A DNA stretch of 64,000 bases from NCBI GenBank assembly GCA_000469685.2, contig LS997565.1, positions 8,877,005-8,941,004 on the forward strand. The letters are read 5' to 3'. The stretch is from Haemonchus contortus (lineage: Eukaryota > Nematoda > Chromadorea > Rhabditida > Trichostrongylidae). A program made the translations under genes and the position numbers. Positions 10,798-21,790 of this stretch are shown piece after piece; positions within the stretch are counted from its first letter, which is position 1; every line of letters begins with the position of its first letter. The notes under the pieces were generated by a model. That model saw only the letters and a list, made by a program, of their open reading frames with translations. It had not been told where the DNA came from and did not search any database.

Positions 10798-13700
10798 ACA
10801 ATTTATCGTGCAAGATAGGTAGAAAGTTAAGGTGGGGATAGCCATACAGCTGTAAAAGTCAGATTTTAAGGTCCCGTGAGAGTGTGATACAATAAACCAT
10901 TGTGCCCATGACCACCCCACAAGGTCGCCACAAGGTACCATTTGTTGCGTTGTATATGTGAAAATTTGGAGGCGCTTGAATGTATCCTCGAGTTACTGTA
11001 TAACACATTGACGGAACTGTAAAAGTCGGCCTTGTATCTACTGTGCTAAGGGCCGGAACGCAGGGTAGGAAGCACCTGCTCTGTCGACCTGTATTTGGGC
11101 AAATGAACAGGACGCACCATTTGAAATCGAGCACGTTTAAAGTAGGTGCGATTCTTAGTATAATTTCACACGTTCCCCTGGAACCTCGTTCAAATACCCC
11201 TTTCTTCATGAAAATCTCGTCCAACTGAACTTTTCATACGGTCTAGTTTAAACAAAGCGTTAAATTACGGGATTTCGCAGATTTGTCGTTCCTACAGATA
11301 CCGAGGTACCCGAATCTACGAACTCCAAATTCTGCATCAATATTTTCGTATAATGAATAACAATAGAAACTTAGTGAAATTGGCAAAGAGTCCGTTGAAG
11401 TATTTTAGGTTGAGTTGAAGCCGTCAAATAGGAACAAAACCAACAAAACTCACCGAAAAATCACTAAACATCTAAGATGGTTAGTATTCAAGCCCGTGTC
11501 AAGAGCTGATGAGCTAATGGTCATTGAAAACAAGGTTTGTTCAGGTCTTACAATTAGTAACGTGGTATTGACAGGCTCTATCAAAGTGGACCTCAGGATA
11601 GGTCCTTGTAAAGACAGTTCACCGAGACGGATCGAATGTACCACTGGAAGATCATCGAGAAAAGGTTGTAAGTGAATTGCTTCCTTTTTTTCTCTAGAGA
11701 CTAATGTCTGCAACCTTTGAAGTTTTTACTTTTAGATCACGTTCGATATATCATTTTTACTCACTGGTGGCTACCGTGTTCCTCGAATTCCTAAACGATG
11801 ACAGAATTTAATGAAAGAAATCATCCCCGGGAGAAAAAAAAGCTGAGATTGAAGAGGCTGGCCAAGGATTCCACACGGAATGCACCTGAGGAGAAACTAT
11901 CCTAGACGACACATATACAGAGAAATCACCGTATGGTTCTGCAGAGAATCTAGGATGCTGAATGTGCTTCAGAATATGCTCGTGAACTGTATTCAGCTAA
12001 CACCAAGGCTTAACGGCTCAGGCATTCGATTTCTTCCTTTTGTCTGAAGGTATCACCATGATTGTAGGGTTTTGTTTTTGCCACTGGAGCGTATTGTCAC
12101 AAATGTTTATTCTCTGTTGTGTAGGTTATATGTATATGTATGTTGAGTTGACAATAGTCGCAAGGTGGCTTACAACCTGAATATGGGATCGATAAAAAAT
12201 GCTTTTGCGAAAGTTTTTTTTCACTGTTGTTTTTTGGGGGGCCACCCATCCGAAGGTCAGTATTTCAAGAAATGATTCAATGAAACGTGTTATGCTATCA
12301 CGGACATGCCAGTTTTCAATGAGGGCTTTCGTAGAGAAGGCGCACCGCAGTGGGCAAGTTTTCTTTCTTTTTTTTGCAGGAGGTAAACATCCCAGTCACC
12401 CAGGTGCTCTTACTACCTAGGCTTATGTGGGAAACTGAATTTTCTTAGCTAAAACTGCATTAAAGAGCTAAGGGGGTTGGTCGGTTCCCATCATCCTCTA
12501 CACATTCGATACTGCCCCTCCCAACTATATTTGCACCCAAAAATTTTATTCTATGGAGGTAGATGAACTAAGAAGGTTAATTGTGAGATTTAGGAAGTAA
12601 AGATGGTCAGTAAGGCGAGTTCAAACCAGCCCGTGTTCTCTGCTCTTACCAAAGATTAATGAAAACTCGGTAAATTTGCTCCTACTTACTGTTTGAGGTA
12701 TGGGACATTTGGTTAGTCAGAAAAACACTTCCTCTGTATTCACTCGAGCTTTCAAAGAAACTTTTGAGCTATTTTAACCCATATGTTGGCCCCTTTCGAA
12801 TGAGGTTGTTGCGGAATGACTAGTCTCTAATGAATCCGGAAAATCAGCAATGTTCGCTTATGTAAGTCACGTACATGTCACACTCTGGCTTTCCTTCTCC
12901 ACCCGTGATGCATTTCTTTCAATGCTCCCTCTCATGCAGAGATTGCCTTTACATGACCAGTGCGTAATACGGCGGAACAGGCCGAGTTAGGGGAGAGGCC
13001 TCACAGGAAATGATGATGTCGGGTTAAGGACTAGAATAGTTCCTACAGGAGGTGCGTAGACCTTTGGGACAACACGTGGGGAGTCTTGTTCTGGGCTTGG
13101 TGCATTACATCTTTCCTGGTGCAGACAGAAGAACTAGGGAGAGTTCGACCGATCGGCATGTGCTTGTCAGCAGGGTGGTAGGAATGCGATAAGATCCGCC
13201 CAGCAAAGCGTGGAAGAAGCTGAACCGGTGAAGCTCTGAAGCTCGGAGAGGCAAGCCTAATGGCAGGTGGGACTCTGCCACTCGAAAGCGGCTCTTCCTT
13301 GGAAATTCCAAAGTCGCCATAACTAAAAAATGGTTTGAAAAAAAGTACGCTAAATCCTAACGTGGATTGAAATGGAATTCCCAGACTCAACAAATGTTTA
13401 GGCTTTCAATTTCGATGCCTACGAATATACACACTCCGCATACAGATTACTGAGTTTGTACGTCCATATATGCATGTTTACAGTAATGAACTGTTCTGGG
13501 ACTCACTGATCAGTGTGACTTGACATCGAATGCCTCCTACACACTTATACCTCCATCACCCTCGGATTACTGAGCACCACAACTTTTCCTCATCGTTGAG
13601 AACCCTTCTTCACCGTGAAGAACCGCTTCCGAATTTATAGATTAATGGAGTCCGACATTAGATGCCTTCAACCCATTTTGACCTACTCCGCTCTCCAGCA

Positions 13701-13844
13701 GTTTACCATTTTCTGTTCTCTCTCACTCACTGATTCCTCCGATATTGAGCAGCAAAAGGTACGGTACTCCGGCGGTACGATGGCCGGCGTCCACTTCGGT
13801 TCAGTGGGACTGAACCCATAACCCTCTAACACCAGCCATGCAGG
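10798..13844. other. No supported gene
   Basis: Frames at 10859-11224 (minus), 11415-11713 (both strands), 12199-12420 and 13043-13393 lack splice-consistent neighbours or recognisable motifs. The 10859-11224 region shares a GGTATTTGAACGAG word with 17110 (17108-17121) on the opposite strand, which hints at an interspersed repeat. Nothing here could be assigned. Confidence 0.4.
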
Positions 13845-13916
13845 TAGCATGGTGGAGCAGCGGTTACGTGCTTTGCCTGCAGTCTACGGGGTCGTAGTTT
13901 CGGTTCCCTGGATTGA
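13845..13916 (+). repeat. tRNA-like sequence, probable head of a second SINE family
   Basis: An A-box-like stretch (TGGAGCAGCGG), a GCCTGCAGTC segment where an anticodon arm would be, and GTTTCGGTTCCCTGG resembling a B-box are spaced as in a tRNA. The acceptor stem does not pair convincingly, so this is a tRNA-derived repeat head or pseudogene, not a functional tRNA. It closely matches the minus-strand segment at 15492-15558. Confidence 0.5.
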
Positions 13917-14749
13917 TCCCAAACCTCTGCTGGCCGCGGTTCTGCGTTATTCAGGAACGGCTAACTTGATAGTCTTTTTCGAATCTGCCTGTCTAGCCGG
14001 AAGAATTCCGAAAAGTTAATGGATATCAGTGCTTCTGGATAAATCACATTCGATCTCCTAGGGTTCTGATAAGAATAAAACTTAAGTGAACGCCCAGTCC
14101 CTCATCTACCTCCCCTCTTTCGCCGTCTTACTGACGTAGTAATCCCAAAGAGATTGCTAGGAGAAGAAGCTGAATGTTCTAAGTTACTCGTTTTCTCTAA
14201 CAGTAAACAACGGTTACCGGTAAACAACGTTCCTTGAGAATGCAATTCTTCTTCTGTCACTGAATCTTCCTGAAGCCAGTCCGAAAACCTACCTGTTCGG
14301 GTCCCAGCATCCGCGCTGCATAAGTAATCCGTGTCGCAATTATATAGATGGCATTCACATAAACTTTATTCCAAATGGGTTATGTTCCTTGACTTTTTGG
14401 GTTATATTGACCCAAATACCGAACTTCCATGTGGCACATTTAGGGGCCCGAAAGAGCTGAGACTAGGTCAAAGGTAAGCCGCACTTAGGTGGTCGATGTC
14501 GGAGATCAGGATGTTTCTTTGTTGTTCCCAAATGTTGTTTAAGCAGATCATCTAAACACTTTTTTTTGTAAATACATGAGCAAAACAGAAGTTAGAACGC
14601 CCAGGCACAACAGGAAGAGAAGAGAAGTGGATCAGAAATTGAAACTATTATGGGCCCAAGATTCCTCTGATGTATTCGGTTCATTATGGAAGCTAACAGA
14701 ATGAACCGAAAAAATCGACTTTCTCTCCCTTTCGTACTTGAATAAAACT

Positions 14750-15720
14750 GCAGTGCAGCATCAGGGGTCAACTGATTTTTCAAACAGTCAACGCCTTGGC
14801 CACGAAGCGAGTTACCGCCGGTGGATTTCCGAAACACTGCCTAATAGGGTATCCTACCAGAGCTATGCCAGCATCGAAGAGCCTCCGACAAAAGGATGAA
14901 TAGTATTGTTCTTCAAGAGGGCGATAAGTGGTGGAAATGGGATGCGAAAGAAGGGTCTCAAATTCGAGGGCATAGTACTTCAGTGTTGAATCAACAGCAT
15001 CTTCATTAGTGGGGGAGGGAGAAGGAGGAAGTGGTGGGTGGGGAAAAACAATGCCTTCCCATGCCATTTATGTGAGCATGTTGATAGGAAGGGCATTCTT
15101 CTGAATTCCTTCATAACAACGTATTCGGGAACGACATGGAGGGAGGGAGGGAAGCCCTTGTGCCTTGTGCTCCAGTGGGGAGTTGTAAAGGCACCCCTCA
15201 CTCTGCATGGGAAGTTTAAGCCGAAAAGGGCCCTAATTTTTGATAAGGTAGCTCCATGTTGCAGGAAGGATGTACGAAAGGTACCAATAAATGGGGCGAC
15301 GTTCCAATCAGGAGCTACAACATTATGAATGAACCTCTCTGGGAGGGTGTGTTGAGCGAATTTTTGCGCATTTATCAATCGGATGCATCCCGCAAAAGAT
15401 GAGAGGCATCTTTTTTGAGGCAAAGTCAGGCCTTGAAAATTTGCATTCCTCGAAAAGTAAGCCTTCATGCCAAAAAATGGTATAGCAGGCTCCCCAGGGA
15501 ACCGAAACTACGGTCCCGTGGACTGCAGGCGAAATGCCTAGCCGCTGCACCACCCCACCAGCTGCTTGGATTGTGCTGCAGTGTCTCGCAAAGCGCTTGC
15601 AAGGGTCGTTACCAACTCGAGCGCGATGTCGATACTGAAGAGCCCATGAGGACCATCGAATTCGATATTTATTCTCACAACATGGATTCATAAAAACATG
15701 GATAAGGAGTTTCAATATAG
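14750..15720 (-). repeat. Probable interspersed repeat with a tRNA-like internal segment (15492-15558)
   Basis: On the minus strand, 15558-15492 reads TGGTGCAGCGG, then GCCTGCAGTCCACGGG, then TAGTTTCGGTTCCCTGG. These match the same positions of the tRNA-like segment at 13845. Two long overlapping open frames on the minus strand (15715-15323 and 15468-14980) continue on either side. They show no recognisable domain and cross the tRNA-like segment, so they are likely non-coding. The outer limits of the repeat are estimated. Confidence 0.4.
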
Positions 15721-18342
15721 ATTCAGAGCGTTTTCAAATTTCCTCGTCGATACTTCCAAAATCAGAAGGGGAACCTGCCCTTCGATGACTTCCAGCCACC
15801 ACTAAACTCGCAGCTTCAATGTCTGCTATACAGCTTAGCCGTTCCATCCTTTGCAAGCCTGGCTGGTTATCTATTACCGTCTCCTGACGAAACGACGCAT
15901 GTACCCCTGAAACTCGGACCATTCCCTATCTACTCCAGCTGCACCGTACCTGATGTTGTTTCGATGAAGGTGCGAACTTCAAAAGAGAGAGGGAGGACAG
16001 AGAAATGTACGGCGATGGTGTTGACGGACAAGGAATGCAGATAGAAACAATTGAAAACCAAAAACCAGATGGAAATGGAAGGGTCGGATCTGCGAACGCC
16101 CTAGACCAGCTCCCACATGCAGGAAGCAGTTCTCACCTCCAAAAAACCAAAGGCCGGACCTTCCAAGGAATACTAGTCCAGTCGGCGTCGAATTTTGAGC
16201 GGTTCATCAGGTTGTAATAAGTCTCCTACAAAGGGAGCAGAAACGGGTGCTACGGAGTGGGAGGCAACGCTCATAACACGTGGCAGGTAAACCGTTCGTT
16301 TCGGTATGGTCACTTTGCACGAGATGCAGTGGAATCGAGTTTCACTGATTTTGTTGAGATTCGATCCCTTCTACTCTGAATGATTTGGGTTTCCAGTCTG
16401 AAGTAGCCTTGGCTACAACAGAACTCTGAATTGCTCTGGTTCAGGTTACTCCGCAAGGCCTTCAACTGGTTTGAACAACTACGATGAACTCGTTAAGGCT
16501 ATTCACCATTCGAGCCCCATCAGTAGAAGGAGGAGTCTAATAAGGACGTGTTTCTTAACTAATCTAGATTGGGCTGCCAAGACTTAAGAATGAGCACCGT
16601 AGGCCATATAAAAAGGGGTAGTGCTGGTAAGGCAGTTTAGGTGCGGTTCAGAAAACAGAGGGTATAGTTCAAGACGACCATCCATGACAAGAATTCAGCA
16701 AAAATCCTTTAGTAACCTAGTTGATCGCATAACTACCCAGATGTAATGGGTTCGAACATGAACATAAGATTGGGCGAGGACATATTATGAGTTATTATGC
16801 ATTTCGTGAAGAGAAATTTCTTGAGAAGAGACTAGGTATAAGAGGAATTCACAAGTGGCGTTACCGAGTGCTTGGAGTTCGAAGGCCCCTTCATATGTAT
16901 ACCCAAACATCCCTAGTCCCGCCATTGCCTAAAGGCACCCTAAACGGCAGATTCGAAGTACACTCTAAGTTGAAAAGCGGTAGTGTGGAACAGCGTGTCG
17001 GCGGCGAAGAAATCGGGAAAATCGGGCGAATTCGTGGTAAAGCTAGCTTCTCAAAAGTAGTGAAAGTAGGCGTTGGACGAGTTACCATAATGGGAATGCT
17101 ATGGCAGGGGTATTTGAACGAGATTACAGTTGTCGCACTTGCATGGAAAGCTCGCTACATAGAGCCAAGAATTTATGAAACTACAGTCACCATAGATCAC
17201 GATTAGTTGCTCAAAATTTCAACATGGATGTCTCTTGTGGAAACTCGTACATTTCTGGGTGGCATCCAGTGAACGTGATCTTTGAGCCCTTTATGCGCCT
17301 TATCCAGACCCTTTTTTGATCGAACAAAACCACATATGGCATGCTCATATGCGGCAGATTCATTCTAGGGAGACATATCGAAATCAATTTTCTGTTAACT
17401 GTACCTTTGGGTTTCTCTAATGCAATTCATTCTCAATTTGGAACTCTTCAAATACATTAAGAATATTCATTCTCAGAAAGCTACTATTTAAACAACATCA
17501 ATAAAAAATCGAAAAAAGTGCAAAATACATGTATCACAGCTTATCGCCACACTGCGAATGGCAGCCGAACATGTGAATAACGTAAGAGATCGGACGAATA
17601 CCAGAGGTCACCACAGAAAAATCAAGGAAATGACGTCATTTTACGAATAAATTTAGAAATTCAGTGTCAAATTTACATGAAATATGCGTTTACGGATGGC
17701 ATGTAGACCGAACAACGTCATTCTCCCATGATGTACAAGATGAGACGTTTGGATGTGAAGTATCACCTTTGCCATTCTCATACCGATAAACTATTGCGAA
17801 ACGTTTGAGTAGATCGTTCTATATGCTCCAACATAAGTAGTAGGCGGAGCTTCCTCCAGTTGCATGGTGGGCGGGGCGTCCCACCGCGTCCATTGGAAAT
17901 CGCCCAGCCCAAATCTGCAGCTTGGTTCATACTATATCAACGTGGATTTCTTCAAATCCTGCTATGGTTCCTAACAAGAAATGAAGGAAACGGTAACGGT
18001 GACCCTTCGAGGACGTCTTACATATGTATATGCATAATTATTTGCGATAATTACGAATAACTTTCGGAATCAGTAGATTATACCGGTGAATATTGTTCGG
18101 TAGATCATCAACATTAAAAATAAATGAGCAGAATGATGTGAAATCGCAATCGAAATACTTACAAAATAGAAAATCGATATTAAATAGTATTGATTTCGAT
18201 CTACAGGGAACATGCGGGGAGAACCTCTAAGTTACAGAGTTCCCTACGAACTGCCCCATCATTATCGGGGGATAAAACGGTTCTACACATGTTATACGTA
18301 TGCTACACCTTGCACTGACGGCAAGTGATCGGACATCATCTC
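15721..18342. other. No supported gene; one unclassified 139-codon frame at 16787-17206
   Basis: The longest frame, 16787-17206 (plus), begins MSYYAFREEKFLEKR and is basic with no recognisable motif. A minus-strand frame lies opposite it. Part of this DNA resembles other segments of the window (8.5 and 11 kb), which favours a dispersed repeat over a gene. From 17440 to 18340 the sequence is AT-rich and frame-poor, except for a short plus-strand frame at 17860-18060. Confidence 0.35.
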
Positions 18343-18364
18343 CTATCGATCGATAAATCGATAG
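18343..18364. other. Short inverted repeat just 3' of the globin stop codon
   Basis: CTATCGAT and ATCGATAG are separated by six bases, starting 7 bases beyond the stop codon at 18373-18371. It could form a small hairpin in the 3' UTR. No AATAAA signal was found close by. Confidence 0.4.
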
Positions 18365-18370
18365 TACCAA

Positions 18371-21300
18371 TCACAACATCAGGAACAGATGATGATCGTT
18401 ACGATTTATGCTGATACGGTGTTTGGCAGTAAGTTTAGCGTATTCATGTCCATCAAGCAACTTGCGACCGAGGTATCTGAAAAAGGGATCGATACGGGTT
18501 ATAAAGGTAGGCGGAGCTAAAAGACTGCGGTCAGACCGCGTGTTTGCGAAATTGCATGGATTTTTTATTAAAGTAAAAAAGAAATTAGAGGCGATTTTTA
18601 CCTCATCATTTCAATCCAGGCTTCGACAATTTTCGGATGAGCATCGTCACCGAGCAGGTCACAAACCGTGCACACAACTTGGGCACAAACCATCCGCACG
18701 TTTTCTTCGGTCATGCGATCACTCTAAATCAATCAATATCGTACAACATGCTCATGGAATTGAACGTTTTTACTTGGCTTCGCCTTACACCCATGGTTCA
18801 ACTTCTGGACAAATCGTAGGCCATTTTTTAGGCCATCTGAGGGACAAGGAGGGCGTAATGGGTGAGACAATAAGAATTTGCAGGGAATTTTGGTAATAAG
18901 CTACTTTCTCCCTTTACCCAAGGCTTTGCCGCCTTATTGGCGCTCCAATTGGGCGTAGAATCTTCATGACTGCGTACTGGCGGCATTACAGCTAGGAGGC
19001 AGTGCCGCTGCACCAAGAGCTGAACGCATCGCAAACGTGCGCCTGATTGTTGCGTTTCCCGTCTCTTACCTTTGGACCCTTCCTTTCCTATTTCGTAGGA
19101 ATATTTCTGTACGTCGGGAAAACTCACTGCTTTTGTATTGTAATGACGTTCGCCATATTTGAATATCGCAGGTGCCACTTGTGGTTCAAGTTCATCGACA
19201 TTTTTTGCTGCTAAGTGAATGATATTCGTGAAGATTTTCGAATGTCGAATACATTCGTGATCGTCAGGAATCTCGGCAATATCATCGTCCTGAAAACATC
19301 ATTTTATAAGTAATGGCCCTAAATAGTATCTGAATTAGACCTCATTTCATGGCTAATGCTTGTCAGAAAGATTCATTCATTCCGGTTTATTTCGCAGATG
19401 TTGGTGGGGCTAGGGAAAGCTCAGAACCCTATTGGACACTCAAAGCAATCAAAGGACTTTGTGCTACTGCTCATTCTCTCCCACTTTACAATCCCCTCTC
19501 CCAACCTGGCACGGACTCCTCGCCCGCACCGGAACAGATTCCTCTTCCGCCTGGGCACTAAAAGGGGGTATTCCAGCTCACGTGTTTCTTGAGCTCTGCC
19601 TACTGGGAACTCAACGTTCAAACACTTCAATTTTTTATTCATGCGCACATGTGCAATTCCACGAATGCACTCATTAAATACTATGGGCATGCATAACTGC
19701 CAAGAGTACTTCGAAAGTACAGGTAACCAATACTGGCCTAATTAGGCTGTTGATGCTACATATACGTGAGACGTCATGGGCTGTATGCTGTACAAACACA
19801 AGAGAGAAAAGAATTATCAGTTGAAGTCTGCCTGCCAGGGTGTAAGGTTGGCCAGTTCCAGATGTTGCTGCTGCTCAAAGATCGAACGGATGCGCCATAC
19901 GTAAGAGAAGGATGACAAATATCAGCAATGATTCATTCCCGAGAGAATTTGCCGCTTACCCCACTTAGCCCAATCATCAGCAGCCCCTCAGAGACTTTTA
20001 GAAGTAACCTCCCATTCGCTAACGTTGGTTAGAAAGAACCTAATGACACATGTTCGCCTTCAATCATGGGAAGCACTCCAGACGGAAGAAAATGCTTGAA
20101 CTTTCGAAAAATTACTTACTATTTTCAGGCCAAACGTCACTTTCAACGTTGGATCCTTCTGGAAGATACGTTGAAAGACGAAATAGCCAAAATGACGTCC
20201 AGTGGTGCTGGCGTTCTTAGTGGCTTCGTGCCAGGAATTCTTGATGAGTTCACAGGCCTAAAACATAGTTCAGTTGAGTAGTATACCACAGAGAACTTGC
20301 CAATTCAGAAACTCGATCTTATAGAACGCGCTGTTGCCGGGCGGCGCCCCTATACCTTCCACTAGTCCACCACTACAATCCTACTACGGAATGAAGTGAG
20401 ACAGTCTGACACGATGTCGGACCCAATGTTGTTTATTTATTTATTAGCTGATTATGAACACAAGATGCATCATCGATGAAGAACAAAACAAAATGTCATC
20501 AAAGCTGACAACTGATTTACTCATTAGAAACGATAGCTTCAAAAAACTCCTTCATTTACTTTTTTCAGTCCCCTTTTCGAAAAAGCTACTATGAGTACGC
20601 ATGTACCAAGGGCTTTTATGTGACGCTGAATGGCCATTTCCCTTTCAATAGGTTTCTTAATGTGCCATTTCCAGGCAAATAAATTGCACAATCCTCTGAT
20701 TGACAATAAAAACTCTCACAGGGTTCCTTGCCCTTTAGAGTCCTTAAAGGAATGAAAGGGAAAGCCCCTATTCATTTCCGACCCTAATTTTCGAAAGTTC
20801 AAACAAAATGTGGTGAACTGATACAATGAAGTATGAGCTTGAAATTTTTCTCAAAATTCAACCCCACCGGTGGTCATGAAGGAATTTTACGTTTAATAAT
20901 TCTATTTATAAATTAGTTTATTTATTTAAAAGTTAGTTTAATCTTTTTAGCTAAGTATTATCACATTTCTTAGGGGATCATGAACCTAGGAAGCTCATGT
21001 TCGGTTAGGGGCAAAAGCCTCCCCCCAACCTCCATCGGAGGACGGATAAAAACAAGTAAAAAGTATTGAAACAATCTAACTCATCAATTCGCATCTCTCG
21101 GGAATTGTTAAATGCTTCTACTCGGGATCTAATTCTCTACGGTTCTCCCCCAAACGAGGTGGGACAGGATAGCAGCTGGGTCAAAAAGCAGAGCCGCAGA
21201 GCATTCATCAAATGTTTACTATAAATGAAGTTTCGCTATTATGTTTGTTAATATTGAAATTCTATAAATTATTGGCTGGGTTCCAAGGACGAGCATTCCA

Positions 21301-21776
21301 ACAGTAGGGCTAGAGGCGGAGAGATTTTAGGCTATACTATGCGCGAACTCATGCAAGAATGTACTTACCGTTTTGTCCAAAGCATTTTCCTCGCTACTCA
21401 ACGACCGGTACGAGTAGGTTCGCATTTGTTTCAATGGTGAATGACTTTTTGCTCTTGACAACGGCTTAAGCTGCAGATCAGCAATACTGCGGGCATCGTC
21501 GAAGCTTCTAGAAATCGGATGTTTACGATTTAAAAGAAATCGAAAAAAATTGATCTGTATCTGTTCCAGCTCTCTCGAAAACCCCAATTCCAGGATAATT
21601 TTCTGTGGGAACTTCGAACTACTCTCAAATTAATTTTTTCTTCGAACTTATCAAAGGTAAGGGGCGACTCTTCTGAAAAAGTACCTGGCCGCTATGACGG
21701 TAGTGGTACTCGAGCTCAAAAACTGCATTCTTCGTAAAGACGCCGAGTGGTTATTCTTGGTAGTGGACGGGAGTTC
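18371..21776 (-). CDS. Globin with an N-terminal extension (nematode globin family), six exons
   Basis: Exons on the minus strand: 21776-21685, 21507-21369, 20257-20120, 19289-19128, 18723-18602 and 18476-18371, ending in TGA. All introns are GT-AG and phases agree throughout. The first exon follows a TTTTTCGTTTCAG acceptor and may be trans-spliced; its first ATG (21728) gives 236 residues. The frame is open upstream of that ATG, so an earlier 5' exon is possible. Exons 1-2 encode a ~60-residue Ser/Arg-rich extension. Exon 3 (ELIKNSWHEA..GYFVFQRIF..TFGLKI) is globin helices A to C/D with the invariant Trp and the CD-region Phe. Exon 4 carries the candidate distal His (CIRHSKIF) and the proximal-His motif KYGERH. 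Exons 5-6 encode helices G and H. A heme protein binding or sensing oxygen is expected. The exact paralogue cannot be told without a search. Confidence 0.92.
18930..19060 (-). repeat. Possible tRNA-like repeat fragment inside a globin intron
   Basis: Within the intron 19127-18724 the minus strand reads GCTCTTGGTGCAGCGGCACT, resembling the A-box region of the tRNA-like repeat at 15492-15558, followed by GCCTCCTAG. No B-box is recognisable, so this is a weak call. Confidence 0.25.
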
Positions 21777-21790
21777 CTGAAACGAAAAAT
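21777..21790 (-). promoter_or_regulatory. 3' splice site at the 5' end of the globin gene (possible SL trans-splice acceptor)
   Basis: The minus strand reads TTTTTCGTTTCAG ending at 21777, directly before the first recognised globin exon. No matching upstream coding exon could be found. The first in-frame ATG lies 48 bases downstream. This fits a trans-splice acceptor followed by a short 5' UTR. A cis-spliced upstream exon remains possible. Confidence 0.4.

Noticed and set aside
11664..11698. Strong donor GTAAGTG and acceptor TTTTCTCTAG on the plus strand, suggesting a tiny intron with open frames on both sides
   Set aside because: The implied intron is only 30 bp, too short for an animal spliceosomal intron, and the joined frame has no recognisable product.
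14980..15715. Two long overlapping minus-strand frames (162 and 130 codons)
   Set aside because: They overlap each other in different registers, include a tRNA-like segment and lack any domain, so repeat DNA is the better explanation.
16787..17206. 139-codon plus-strand frame
   Set aside because: There is no recognisable motif or splice context, a frame lies on the opposite strand, and part of the sequence resembles other dispersed segments of the window.
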